This document shows positions 46,022-57,855 of a DNA stretch of 64,000 nucleotides, piece after piece. The stretch's first letter is position 1, and each line of letters starts with the position of its first letter. Source of the stretch: Gracilaria gracilis (lineage: Eukaryota; Rhodophyta; Florideophyceae; Gracilariales; Gracilariaceae); NCBI GenBank assembly GCA_030374805.1, contig JARGSG010000227.1, forward strand, positions 434,001 to 498,000, read 5' to 3'. Below the pieces are notes generated by a model. The model made no database searches. It had not been told where the DNA came from and worked only from the letters and a program-made list of their open reading frames with translations. The position numbers and the translations under genes were made by a program.

Positions 46022-48803
46022 TGTCTACACGACCACGCAATGTACTCATATGAGTACGCACTTGTACTCATATGAGTACGTGTAATTTGACTGTTTCGTA
46101 GTAGATAAATTTAAATAAACTAATGATTCAGATCATCTACAAATATAGTTGAGTCCTAACTAGCAACTAGAACACCTCTGTGACTCTCTGGCCACATTTG
46201 AAATGTAAAACAAATCGTGAGTTCAACTCGCTGCACTCAAAAAGAGGGCAAAAACTTCTTCAAAGAAGGTCGACGATTCTAGAAAAGTTTGTATCTAAGT
46301 AAGCTTTAATGCATCCTCTAAAACATGAAACAGAACAAGGTGACATTTCATACAAGGGATACTACGCAACAGATATTAAACTAGTTTAGCAAGTCAAATG
46401 ACGCAAATAAGAATCGTAGGCGGCTATAGTTGGGAACCACCTTTTGCATTTACTTCTAAAAACTGACATAATCTGTCAGATAGAGCTACATAAATTGCTA
46501 CTACATGCCTGAAAACTCCATAGTGTGTATGTTTTGCAAGTGTTTTTGAAAGCAGTCACGTCATGTTTGACTGTGACATATCCAAACTTCCTTACCATTT
46601 TCTAAACATTTAGAACAAAGAAACTTCGACTTCTTGTCAAGCCTGCATATCCTGCATCGAGCTTGGTGATTGGCTTTAGATACTGCTCCATTCTTCAATT
46701 TCCTTTTCTTATTGGTAACTATCAAATTTATTCCAGTCCCAGTGACTAATCCAATGTCTGATATTTCTTCAGTTGCATCTGAAGTTCGATGGCGACTGAT
46801 TGCATCAAAAGAATTCTCAATCAATTGATCTGCAAGCTTTGCATAGAAGTCTTTCTGTGTAAGACAGTCCCTGGCTCCCATACTTCCTTTGTTCAACAGC
46901 CACGAATCCACAATACAGACTGATAAAAGACTCGTATTCAGCCTAAGAGCCCAATCCTTCACTTGAAATTTCTTTTCCAGATTTAAATCATCTTGGCGGC
47001 ATCTATTGTGCCGGTCAATTTGGGAGCACGTTTCATAGTACGTTTCAACAACTTTTGGAATTGGAATGGTCAATGTTACAAACTGAGCATCATCTCCGAT
47101 AGACCTCCATCTCGACCTTACGATTGGTTCCGCAGGAAGAGTTGTACCGGCTGTACTCACAAAATAACGTCGTTCTCTGTCCATCCATAGAACAGCCATC
47201 ACAGACGGACTGTCAGGGTGATCTTTGCTTACCATCACCACCTGATCTCCTCTCTTTGAAAGTTCCTTTTGTGAAAGGTGCACCATGGGATACTGCTTGG
47301 TTGCCGTCTTAATCACACCAGTAAAACGTAATCCGCGATGAAATAATGTAGTAGCCGTTGTAACTGACGCAAATGCAGAGTCAGCGCATACAAGTCGATT
47401 AGAATTAAACCATGGTTCTGTTAAACGTAACACAATTGCCGTACCATGAGGATGGTTTTGTTCGTATCTCCTCTGTAGGGTTTCTTCAGATGAGAGAACG
47501 AGTTCTAAACCAAGAAGAATTCCACTCACACCGCAGCATACAGTTTTGATTTCACATCCATTCTCGGGCTTACGATCTATAGCCACGTAATGAGGTAATC
47601 CTTTCTGAATCCAATCGCCGCCGAGTCCATACCAACGAGACATACTTTCATCTATGCACAGAGTATGAGCAGGAACAACATGTGCTCGTCGATGTTGATT
47701 AATGGCCTGCACGAATCCACTTACATGTGACCAACGACTGTCACAACTGTCTGTCGCGGTATACTGGCTGAACGTGATACAAGACGTAAGTACCTCAAAT
47801 CTTTTCCGAGACATTATCTTCCCAAACTGAGGTAGAGGAATATATTTTGAAGCCGATTGTTTAGACCAAAGAGATCTGCGATCCGTGAATTCAAACCGGG
47901 ATATCAATATTAGAAGGCCAAAAAACTTCAATATCTCCCCGCCTGTCGTAACTGCATGCCCGAGAGGCTCCAGCTTCTTGCTTGTCAGAACGACTATAGA
48001 TTGTAAATGATCCTGCGGAAACATCCACATAAAGAAATCATACGGACGCATATGATACTGGGTCTGATTCTGAAGAATCATATCTCCAATTGGGCCAATC
48101 ACCTTCCATTTTCGATGCGCCGTGGAACCGTTGAGAGGTAGCATAACCTCCTCATTGGTCCAAAGACGATCATGCGCCGTGGCGGTCACCCCTTGTACTT
48201 CAGTGGTGCGATTCTCAGTATTGGCGGGAACAGCTTCTGGTTGTAACTCCGTGACGGATGTTGGACTTAAAGTGGTAGTTCCGCCTGTTTTGTTGGTCAC
48301 GTCATCTGTCTCTTGCGAAATTGGTTCTCCTGCTTTCACACTGACAAGTTTGATCATGCATCTTTTCAAACGGGTTTGAATTTTCCAGTCTACAAGAACA
48401 GATTTTTGACGTCTGCCAGTTTCTATCGACACTTGAACGCTTACAACAGTACCAGTCAATCGTTTTGTCTTCCATAAAGAACCAAACAAACGTTTGCATT
48501 CAGCCTCGCAGGTGACAAGGGTTGCACGAGTGTTGACAATGTTACCGACAGTCAGTCTTGGATCTGACGGTTTCGGCATTTTTTTGTGTTTTGACTTTGC
48601 TGATGAGGAAGTTCCCGCAGTATTGGAATTCTCCCGTGGAAGACACAGAACTTTTGGTTGGAACGGGGAGTAGAGACAATTTTCAGAAGTACAATGGGAA
48701 AAGCTATAAAATATTGGAATATCTTTACACTAATATTGAGGAGGAAATTTTGTACTCATATGAGTACAGTTGGACTCATATGAGTACAGTGGTCGTGTAG
48801 ACA
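46022..48803 (+). mobile_element. 2.78-kb piggyBac-like DNA transposon with CTAG duplication
   Basis: The terminal inverted repeat TGTCTACACGACCAC is mirrored exactly at 48789-48803. CTAG flanks it on both sides (46018-46021 and 48804-48807). Subterminal palindromes GTACTCATATGAGTAC lie at 46042-46057 and 46064-46079 on the left, and 48752-48767 and 48772-48787 (one change) on the right. One complete transposase gene is inside on the minus strand. Perfect termini and an open frame suggest recent activity. The canonical piggyBac target is TTAA, so CTAG is unusual. Confidence 0.9.
46561..48579 (-). CDS. piggyBac-like transposase (DDE_Tnp_1_7)
   Basis: This encodes 672 residues with an ATG at 48579. 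The N-terminal domain (ECKRLFGSLWKTKRLTGTVV) precedes the core, which begins around QYHMRPYDFFMWMFP. The three catalytic Asp positions are visible in LCIDESMSRWYG, LVCADSAFAS and CSQIDRHNRCRQ. The C-terminus is a Cys-rich cross-brace finger (CRICRLDKKSKFLC, CSKC, CH), as in piggyBac transposases, where it binds the terminal repeats. The length is within the family norm (about 550-700). The enzyme cuts and pastes without leaving footprints in characterised members. Confidence 0.92.
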   Translation of the reverse strand: MPKPSDPRLTVGNIVNTRATLVTCEAECKRLFGSLWKTKRLTGTVVSVQVSIETGRRQKSVLVDWKIQTRLKRCMIKLVSVKAGEPISQETDDVTNKTGGTTTLSPTSVTELQPEAVPANTENRTTEVQGVTATAHDRLWTNEEVMLPLNGSTAHRKWKVIGPIGDMILQNQTQYHMRPYDFFMWMFPQDHLQSIVVLTSKKLEPLGHAVTTGGEILKFFGLLILISRFEFTDRRSLWSKQSASKYIPLPQFGKIMSRKRFEVLTSCITFSQYTATDSCDSRWSHVSGFVQAINQHRRAHVVPAHTLCIDESMSRWYGLGGDWIQKGLPHYVAIDRKPENGCEIKTVCCGVSGILLGLELVLSSEETLQRRYEQNHPHGTAIVLRLTEPWFNSNRLVCADSAFASVTTATTLFHRGLRFTGVIKTATKQYPMVHLSQKELSKRGDQVVMVSKDHPDSPSVMAVLWMDRERRYFVSTAGTTLPAEPIVRSRWRSIGDDAQFVTLTIPIPKVVETYYETCSQIDRHNRCRQDDLNLEKKFQVKDWALRLNTSLLSVCIVDSWLLNKGSMGARDCLTQKDFYAKLADQLIENSFDAISRHRTSDATEEISDIGLVTGTGINLIVTNKKRKLKNGAVSKANHQARCRICRLDKKSKFLCSKCLENGKEVWICHSQT

Positions 48804-48807
48804 CTAG

Positions 48808-49021
48808 AGGACCACAGTAGAGATTAAATTTGCATTGATTTCGCTGGGCCAAGATATATTTCACTGTGTATTGTTGGACCAAATTGATATTTCACTTTAT
48901 TTTAATCGGTTCAAGCTTTGGCAAAAACTAGGCTTTCTTGCCTTGCTGTAGCAGGATGGCAGCAAAGAGCGTGTCGATGCTGCCTCCTCGTGCTGCTTAG
49001 CACGAGTCCAGCCCAACCCAT
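48808..49021. other. Host-like flank of the transposon stack
   Basis: No gene is seen. After removing the MULE, MITE and piggyBac insertions, the sequence before 39236 joins to 48808 through a single GAAACCTAG. Confidence 0.5.
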
Positions 49022-51436
49022 ATATGGGAGGGTTTCAACAACAAGAGTAGGTTATCGCCTTCTTGGGGAAACTGAGATACACGCGAAATCATTTGCAGAA
49101 TGCCCAAAAATGGTCAAACCCTTTTATTCTTACAGAACAGAGAGCCTTCAAATGGTTTTTGAATCACCAAAATTGCTCAACGGGAACACAAAACAGTAGT
49201 CCTAGGTACCGTCAGAACAGAACTTTGACTCAAAATCTTTATCCCCAGCGTAGTAATGGTCAAGAATATTGACTTTTAGGTAGTTTTTTCGCGTGTCATG
49301 CGGCTTGGATGGAACAAGAGAGAGTAACGGCAGTACAGCTTTGTAGTTTGGATCATACATATTTGCGAGAGTAGGTTTCAGGGAGTTTAGCTGCAGTAAA
49401 ACGTACGACAAAGAAAAGATACTGCTGCTCAGTGCTTACATCATAATAACACCTGGATTAGAACTCTTTGCAGTGTATGCATAGTATTTAGACAGACGCA
49501 TAGACGATGGGACCACAAACAACTCATCAAACAACCGTTTCCAATTTAACCAAGACACAGCACTTCCAGGAACGCAAATGTTTCCTTTAGAACTCTCCGC
49601 AATGAGCTTCATCATATCCTACGGCGTCTTAACATCTGAACGTAGTCATCTTCTTTTAACATGGCCAAAGCACCCATCGCAGACGTTTTCAGTGTGTCCC
49701 GCCCCAAGAAAATGGAGCGTGACTTCTTCTTCTAAGCCGACCAACGTTCGCCACATAATGTAAAGCAGCAAAAAGCGGTTCTTGTTTTGGGTACTACAAT
49801 TATCCGCATGAAGCAGTAATCTATTCCCTAGTAGTCCATTCTCGCCAACAATAGATCTTCGTTTTATTCAATGATGCAGCATGGACAATACTGTGTTCGC
49901 CGTCTTCTCATTTGGCCAATGCCCCTCCACAATTCCATAAATGTCAGTTTCTCCGTCATTGCTACTTGCTACCCCAAATATATCAAACTTTAAGCCCGTT
50001 ATGAAGTGCAACTGCCCTGACTGCTTCTGCAGCTTTGGGAGGAGCACTTTTTTGGCGAAGTCAAACACAAAATGCTTCGTGTCAGTTTTGTCATAAGGCG
50101 GTCCCAGTTCTTGTATCTCTCGGTAAAGACGAAACTCTGTTTTCGCCTCTAGCAGATGTGTCTCAAGAAAGGCTTGGGCAGCAGCACAGTGAATTTCTTC
50201 CGTAGCTGTAGATGATATTGTGTTCCTTAACTTTGTGCATGTGTCGCAGAAGTCAGAACCTGTCGCAGCAATTCGTAAGAGTGGCAGCTCAGCAGCCCAA
50301 TATCGTATAAACAAGCTGAACGACACAGGTTCAAGTGGCATCGTCAATCTGGTCACACACGCAACAATGGCACTGGCTGTATCACTCCACGAAGTTCTGT
50401 ACTCATCGTAGAGCTTGGTTTTTGTGAAATGAGACGGGAGCACTCGAATAGGCGACTCATCATGCGATCCGCGGCCACGTGGACACTCCATTCCGAAGTC
50501 ACGAGCTACGCTGAGAAGAAATGCATGCACCACGAGACGCTGAACTCCGTACTTTCCATTGCGGGTTTCGGCTTTCTTTGTATGGTAGAACGACGGTGTG
50601 CTGTTTTTACTGGCTTGTTCAGCATGACGCTGCACAGTTCCCGGAGAGAGCTGAGTGACAGCCGCAAACGCGTTGAGGCAAACACGTTGACCTCGAAGAG
50701 CATACACTGTTTGTGTTCGCTGATCTGTACTGTAGTTTTGTTCACGTTTTCGTTTTCGTGAAGACAATGTTGCTGGTCAGACCAACGCATTCTTCATTTC
50801 TTTTGGTGACGACAGCGCCAGAAATATAGCCCGGACAAAGGAAATGCGCTCGCACATATTCATACGCATAAATCCTTCAATCAATTCAGGCACCACAACA
50901 GCCTTGCAGGTCGGATGATTGCACATATGCGTTGTGTAATGGGCTTCTAAATCGGTAGAGTTCGGCAAAAAAGATTCGTTAGACGGTTGTGTTCTTGAAT
51001 ATGAACCATCAGTATTGGCAGGTACGGCACAGTTTTGTTGTATTGCATTGTCTATAAGATGGGATGCGTCCAGCTCATCATCAAAGTCGACCGTATCGGA
51101 CGTGGGGTCGATGTCAGGAGCTGATGGAACAGTCAGTTCTGCAGGATCAAAGTGTTCAGGGAGACCGTTGGAGTCCATGGTGACAGTTGGGCACGCAAAA
51201 GGTGTAGATGGGCTCGACATTGTTTCGTGCATATCTCGCAAACCGTGCGACTTTCGATTTTTGGAGTCACAAGACTTTGTCTTCTTCTTTAGTGTATATC
51301 TCCGGCGCTATGCGTTTCTTCAATAGGAAAATCTGTCCAATAAAATCATGAGAACGCCAGCTTTCCAGCACTGTGCATAACTCACGTTGCTCCAAAACTG
51401 CGATAACCTACTCTTGTTGTTGAAACACTCCCATAT
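49022..51436 (-). mobile_element. Decayed DDE-type DNA transposon with 37-bp inverted repeats
   Basis: The left end starting ATATGGGAGGGTTTCAAC (49022-49058) is mirrored at 51400-51436 with one mismatch in 37. The element is 2415 bp. A minus-strand transposase relic fills most of it. No target duplication longer than two bases is apparent. The Repbase superfamily is not clear to me; the transposase belongs to the widespread group marked by FDFA, then HADNC-x-x-QNKN, then GHT. Confidence 0.75.
49205..51241 (-). pseudogene. Broken DDE transposase of the QNKN/GHT group
   Basis: The frames at 50777-51241 (154 codons) and 49868-50767 (299 codons) give most of the protein. They include KYGVQRLVVHAFLLSVARDF, RVLPSHFTKTKLYDEY, GSDFCDTCTKLRN and DTKHFVFDFAKKVLLP (first Asp). 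After an in-frame TGA at about 49868 the same frame continues with LLLHADNCSTQNKN (second Asp) and LGAGHTENVCDGCFG. Further downstream, coding-like sequence runs to 49205 (HDTRKNYLKVNILDHYYAGD) after at least one more stop. Neither of the two long frames begins with ATG. It cannot make a full enzyme as it stands. Confidence 0.75.
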
Positions 51437-51443
51437 GTGTCGA

Positions 51444-54400
51444 TTAGACACAGCTGCGATAGCGATCAGCTATAGTTACTATTTCAGTACGGAGAGTACT
51501 GATCTGAGAAAGATCAGACGCTTGTATGTTCATCTTCATTAACCAAGCTCGACCTGTTGTCAAATAGTGTCGTAAAGAGCCGAAGGAATTCCATCTGCCC
51601 ACTAGAGCAATATATTTTGCTGCTTTTTCTTTCATAAAGTCGTGCAACGCTCCCCCGATACGTGCCGAATGTGACGTAAACTTCAAGTGCCAAATATTTA
51701 GTTTTACCACAGCTGCTTTTAGTTGTGCGGCATAAGATGCATACGAAATATTAAAGACCTTTGTTTGTGAGTTTTGCAGTTTTCCCATGTAGCAATTCAA
51801 TATTGCTATGCACACCGGATGTGTGATACAAACGAATGGCAAGGGACTCGTTTTGGCATCAACAAGAGACACACCAGCTGCGTCAGGTCCATATGCCGCC
51901 ACACGAGCATCTCCTGGAAGTGCAACGTTTTCACACAGGGTGACAGCGTTTCACTGATGCGAAGGTATCCCGCCCACGATAGCAACAAACACACTGCTGC
52001 CTGGCAGTGTTTGTTTTTGAGCATCTTCATAGCAAGCGCAAAAGTGATGTCGTCAGTAAACGGAGTGGATGGATTTGATATGTGGGATTTGTTCCACCCA
52101 TTCAAACTGCGATGAGCAAGCGGGAGTAGCGTCTTAGTACGTGCATCCACGATATACACCAGGCAGAGCAAGTTTGACATTTCTTGCTTACGGGCCGCCC
52201 TGGGATCCTCCTGGTATATGGCTGTTATATATTCATCAAGCACGTGGTCGAGATGCTGAAAATCTCTGTAGTGGACGCTGTGTATCGTGGTTATGTGATC
52301 AACTGCTTTACAGTATCGAGATATTGTCTGCGCTTTTAGTGTGGTTGCGATTAAAGGATGTTCGGCGAAGAATTGTCGGGCAGGCGACGGAATGTATGGT
52401 GGGGGCACCCGGACAATGACTGTCTTGGATGAGAACCCGGCAATGTGGCAGCGTTGGATCTCTCTAGTCGCGTGGCTTGCCTGTTTTGTCTGTTGTTTAG
52501 CGAGCATGCGCCCGAGCAGTGCGGTGGTCGGCGGGAGCTTTTTGGTTGGAAACTGTCCATTCCGTGCGACGGGCGCTAGCTGCGGCTTGGTGCGTCGGCG
52601 GGTTTTTTTGGTGTGTGTATATACGCTAGAACGACGTAGAGATCCGCTGCCAAACATGCCGCACCGAATTTTCGGGCCACTTGGTTGAGGGCTAAGCTTG
52701 AGGATCTTCCCTTGTTCAGCGCTCTTACGACGACGGCGGAGTCGGAGAGCATAAGCAGCCTCGTTTTGAGAATTTGACGAGAAATCGCCCACCGGACTCC
52801 AAAGCACTGCGGTCCTTCCTTTCAGCACATTAATATGCTCATCGCGCTCCCATGCGTGGGAGAAAGCCGTTTTCCACGTGCATTTGCTAACAAAAGCCTG
52901 TAGGGCAGTGTTTCGTAGCTGCGGGTGGTGTGGGGCCTCAGGGTTTAAATCCCCTTCAGTTGATGTATGTGTATTCGTCCTCGTTTGATGCGATGCGGAG
53001 AGCGAACCAGATTTCCATAATTCTTCGACGACGATTTGTGGCACAGTGGTGTACACAACGGCACCTTTCTTTTTTGACGCATCGAAGGCAATTACTGTGA
53101 TGTCCCACGGGCTCCTGAGGGAGAAGCGGGAGAGTGTGAGGAGATTTGCCATGAGGTTAAGCTCGATGGCTGTGTACCAGAGCAAATTGCTTCTGGGCTG
53201 CGTCGTTGAGAGCAGACGGAAGGTGTCGAAGAACAGAGAGAGGAGGGACCGGTTACCGAGAGAGAGCCATGTTGCCTTTCCGACGACTTTTTGGATGTGT
53301 CGCACTTCATTATTATCGGGATGTGGGTCTCTCTTATTGACTAAGGCTCCTGCGGCATTCCGTAGCCGGTGGGTTGAATCAAAAAGTTTGGCCTGTGGTG
53401 CTGCGATGACACCCGCGACAAGATCCCACTCCCACCCTATGAAGGTGATGCTATGGCGTTCGGGCTCGCCGATGATGGATGATTTTATGGATTTGATAGG
53501 AAGCTGCCGATGGTGCAGAGCCTTAAGTACTTCCGAGTGGAGCTGATCAATCCGGTGCGGTTCCCATCCGGCGAAGATAAGATTCACATCGTCGATTATA
53601 TGGAGGAGGAGCACATAGCTCTGATGTAGAGTGTGGGGTGGTGTCGACGGCGATAGGACTAGAAGTGAGACGCGGAAGGGGGCGGGCAATGGGAGGCTGA
53701 GGTGAAAAACTTCATATGCTTCACGAAGCGCGGAAGAGACGATATGGTGCGCAATGTGGACAGCCCACGTGAAACCCATTGGAAGTGTGCGCTGCATTGG
53801 CCGCATTAAGTCATTCTGCTTCGGCCGGTGATTCAGGCTGTTTTGGATCTTCTTCTGCACGGGCCCGGCTAAGTTTCCATAGTGTACAGGTGGGAGAGGG
53901 AAAAGGCGCGCCAGCCAGTCCGGGAGGCGAATGTTATGGAACATGTTCGCTACGTCTAGGTACACTGAGGCCAGGAGAGTAGATGTTTGCGTCACTTTCT
54001 TGAAGAGGTCCGGTGTTGGCAGTGGAGTATGGGGAGGGTCCGGCATAATACGATTCTGGTTGAAAGGCCAGCTGATGAGACGTTGCCGTTCCTTACCTTT
54101 CGTAACAGCGAAGAGAGTCATAGTGAGGTAGTCTGACAGGCGTTTCTCCTCTGTGCTCTCGGACGTAATTTGAGACTATGAGAGAAGGCCAGAACGATCC
54201 AGACGCTGGAGGAGATCGGGATATCCATTAGAGACGCAGCATAGGCGGGCTGTAGAGGAGGGGTTCGTGATAGCGGCTTTTTATGAGCGGCAGAACGAAC
54301 GACTCAACCGAAGATATCGTGAACAGTTTACGGGACTGCTCGGGCAGGTACTGCTCCCATCGCTGGGGCAGCTCGTCAGCCGGCTTGTGTGGGAGGTCGA

Positions 54401-56094
54401 GATAGGGTGGGTTGATATACGCAAAGTCACCGCGCTCGTTGGGAGGGAGCAGGGTGTCGGGGTTGAAGGTCTCCGTGATAAAGACCAGAGGATCTTCTTG
54501 GCAATGTAGGGGCATTGTGGTTCCCTGGGCTCTGTGCCTGGGATGAGCGGGTCGTGCAGCTTCGATTCGTTCCTGGATTGAGTGAAGGCATGAAGTCTGG
54601 GAGGCAGTGATGTACTGTGTTGGGGGAGGAGTGTACTGTGCAGGCATTGTTGAGTGAGCAAGAGTTGGGTTGTTCATGCCCGTGAACATATGGTTCAAAG
54701 AGTTGATGGCGGCAGCGGTCGAGGGAAAAGTGCGACGGTGGCAGCTGGGAAGAGGGAAGAGTTTGCGGGTGGCGCTTCTGTGCGCAGGTTCGGGTTGGGC
54801 ACGGCGGTATTTCTCTGTGGCCGATCCAAAGATGTCTACTTGCGGTTTTTGTCCCTCGGTGGGTCGTATTGGTCGCGCCGATGGTTGTGGTTGGGTCTGC
54901 TCTGGACATTTTTCATCGTCTTGAAGGCGTTTTGGGCCTTCGGGTTCATAGCCAGGGTCTTTGCGAGAGAGCTGTCGAACTCTGGGAGGAGGGCAGGGGT
55001 GCCAGGATTGAACTCTAGGATGGGAGTGGCTGCGGTCCATGTGGTAGGTCTGGTTGCATTCATTGTCTTCATCGCGTTCTCGACGTAAATCAGGGCGTAT
55101 AGTCTCCTGATTGCGATCTCCATCCAGGAGCATTGTTCCAACGCTGTCTCCATAAGTTCGAAGTCCTGCAAGCCGTGGTGGAGTATACGTGCGAGAAAAT
55201 AGGCTTCCGATTCTGCGGCGAGTATTTCGCCTCTTTGGCCGCGATGCCAGTTGACCTTCGCGGCCGTTGATTCTAGGCAACGGCCTTTTTGAAGCAGACC
55301 ACGGAGAAGCCTGCTTCCCAAGAGTTCGGTCACGCAGAGCGGGGGCTTGATTTGGGACTGGTTTGGATAAGGGCCAAGGCGGCTTGGACGATTCGGGGTA
55401 CTCTTTCCGTTCTCATCCATGATGAGTACCCCGCCCACTGTTTGCGGTGCTTTCTTCGAAGCCGGAGGTGTGCCTTCGTTTGGGACCGAAGGCCCTGTGC
55501 GGGAACCGGTTGCTTTGCTACCCAAAAGTGTGTCGAGGTCAATAGAAGCAGGTGGAGGTGGAGTTACATCTTCTACGGGGATTGCAGGAGTGTGTGCCGA
55601 GTTTTGAAGGTTTTCTAGAGATTTCAACTTCCACATCATTATAGTAGACGCTAAAGCTGAAGATTGAGCACTTGTCGGGGGATTCGGGAGAGAAGAATCG
55701 AATAGGTGCGCACGGTTCATTAGATCTCCAAGCCCTGCTGCATTACCCGTTGATTCAGCGGTTTCTCGTCGACGGTAAAGGACAGTATCCGATTCATCGC
55801 TGTTTCTGGAGTACGAAGATGAACGTTCTGCTGTGCAGCTTCGCGGATCTGAATAGCCGCCAGCAAGAGGTCATTGCGTGACGGAATGGGAGGCAAGGGG
55901 GAGTAGTTTCGGTCTGAAAGTGCTTTGGTTAGGCAGTCGTCGGAGGTGGTAATGAGATCTGCTATGCTGCAGTTAAGGATATCCAAAGAGGCTTGTGGGT
56001 TCATATTGAAAAACGTCCTCCGAGCAGAGATTTCATGTGATTGCAGAGTTCTAAATTTCGCTTTCAGTCGTGCGAGGGTTGCAGTACAGGACAA
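51444..56094 (-). mobile_element. DIRS-order (tyrosine-recombinase) retrotransposon, broken
   Basis: On the minus strand the parts run in DIRS order: Gag-like region (about 56094-54840), reverse transcriptase with RNase H (about 54121-52800), and a tyrosine recombinase (about 52400-51444). The RT shows VYLDVANMFHNIRL, LPMGFTWAVHIAHH and LLHIIDDVNLIF. The recombinase shows SWAGYLRISETL and HSARIGGA. There is no integrase, protease or chromodomain. The element is not whole as read: the frames are split at about three or four places, some of which may be the overlaps normal for the family. Terminal repeats were not found, so the ends are approximate. Most of the coding is still readable, suggesting moderate age. 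Confidence 0.8.
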
Positions 56095-57855
56095 AAGATG
56101 TCGTCCGTGAAAAGCGGCCCGGAAAGATGAAGGAATGGTTATAAGGGAGGGGTCTTATATGCTGTCATTTCGTGAGATCAATTTAGAGAGAGATGGAACC
56201 CGGCTGAAACGAAATGGAAGTGATTCCGGTTCTGGCTGGATTTAATTGATCCTGTAAACAAAGGTTTGCCACGCAGGTAACCTTTTTCAGTGATTGATTG
56301 TAACCGTAAGAAATATGGGGAGTAGTACCGAGAATCAGAGCGATCATGGACGTTGAGCTGTCATAAAAGTGTGTAAGAGAGTGTGGAGCATAACAGTAGA
56401 AAGAAAGCGGAAAATCCGACAAAAGGATGAGGGAGTACGGCAGACACTTGTTGTGTTGAGGGTGCACCAGGATTGCAGGTGTCTAGTTGTACCGACACTT
56501 TTGACCCGGTTCCGATTAATGATTAAGCTTAATCAATGAAACGGTCACCTTTGAAACTAGGGTTCCGATGATCCGTGTTTGGTGGCCCGAACAGAGGGTT
56601 TGCGAACGGGTAGGCGTGGCATTTTTGTGTAAGGTGAAACGGTGGCTTGAAACGATTCGAGGAAAAAGCGACGCTCGTGATGTGGCTTTGAACGTGTGTC
56701 GAAGACTATACTGCCCTTGGAAAGACATTCAGAGGCGAGAAGCAGAGGTTGGTTGGAGTCTGTTCCCTGCTTTCACCTGGCCTTTAAGAACGTAGGGCGG
56801 AAACCAGAGCCAGCTGTTGGCAGCAGTGGTTCTAAAGGCGCATCCTTTGCAAACCAGAACTTCAGCAGTTTTCGTCACGGCGTGCATGACGGCTCGCAGC
56901 CGTGGCTGCGGCGTCGCCGGCTGCGCGCGGCCGTGGTTGCGGCGTATTGGGCTGGACGTAGCCTTGTCTGTGGCGTGCATGGCCGCGAACTCCGAGCCGT
57001 GGTTGCGGCGTACTTGGCTGCGCGCACCCTTGGTTTTGGCGTGCATGAAGGCCGCGGAAGAGAGAAAACCGAGACGAAACCGCGAGTGTCGCGGCTTCAT
57101 TCGAACGCCGTCAAGCGCCGCGCTTCGGCGCCCCTGGCGTCGGCCGCGAACGATGCCGACGGTGACGGCGCGCAGAACCGCAATGCGCTTGAACCTGTAA
57201 ATAAAAACTTTTCCGCGTTCCTCGAAATCCGAGTGTAATACTCAGCGTTCCGCAAGATCAATAAATTTTTAGGCCCTGAAGAAAATTTATTGAGACTCTT
57301 CGGCTTCCGTTTCGAACGTCACGTAGTCCTCTACACGCACCACAGAAAACAAACTATTCAACCTGTCAATGAATAAATGCCGGTCCGGTATGCAATCGCT
57401 TGGTAAGTTACCTGCGTAACCTGGAGCCCGGCCAGTTATCTCGCCCTGACTGTCTTACGATTTGAAAAATGCAACTTGGAACTTCCAAGACTGGCGGACA
57501 ACAAGGACCCCAAGTTGCAACAAAATTTCCTGTTGTAATCGACTGTGTGGGTGCGTTCCAAAAGGACCGAAAGCGCGCAAGAACTCGAATCTATAAACGT
57601 GTATGGGGAGAGCAGTGGCACGCCTCGGATAGCTCTTGTCGTTTTGTCCTTGTCCACGAAACAATTCACCTTCGTCTCCACGAAACAACAGCCCTTCTTT
57701 TCTACGGCGTTAGTTGCCTACATCTTTACGCAGCACTAATCCTGGTTCGACAGTGAGCTAATCCTTCTCTTCTTTTGCGTCCCTGTGCTCCGGCCGATTT
57801 TAACCCTGTTCCATATTCTACAACTTGGACTCATCCATGCATTCAAGGCGAAATT
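56095..57855. other. Unassigned spacer with a GC-rich repeat patch
   Basis: At about 56876-57055 a GC-rich patch holds imperfect direct repeats built on GGCGTGCATG and GTGGTTGCGGCGTA. AT-rich sequence follows. A 95-codon frame from the ATG at 57469 has no recognisable relatives. It may contain the 5' ends of the flanking transposons. Confidence 0.35.
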
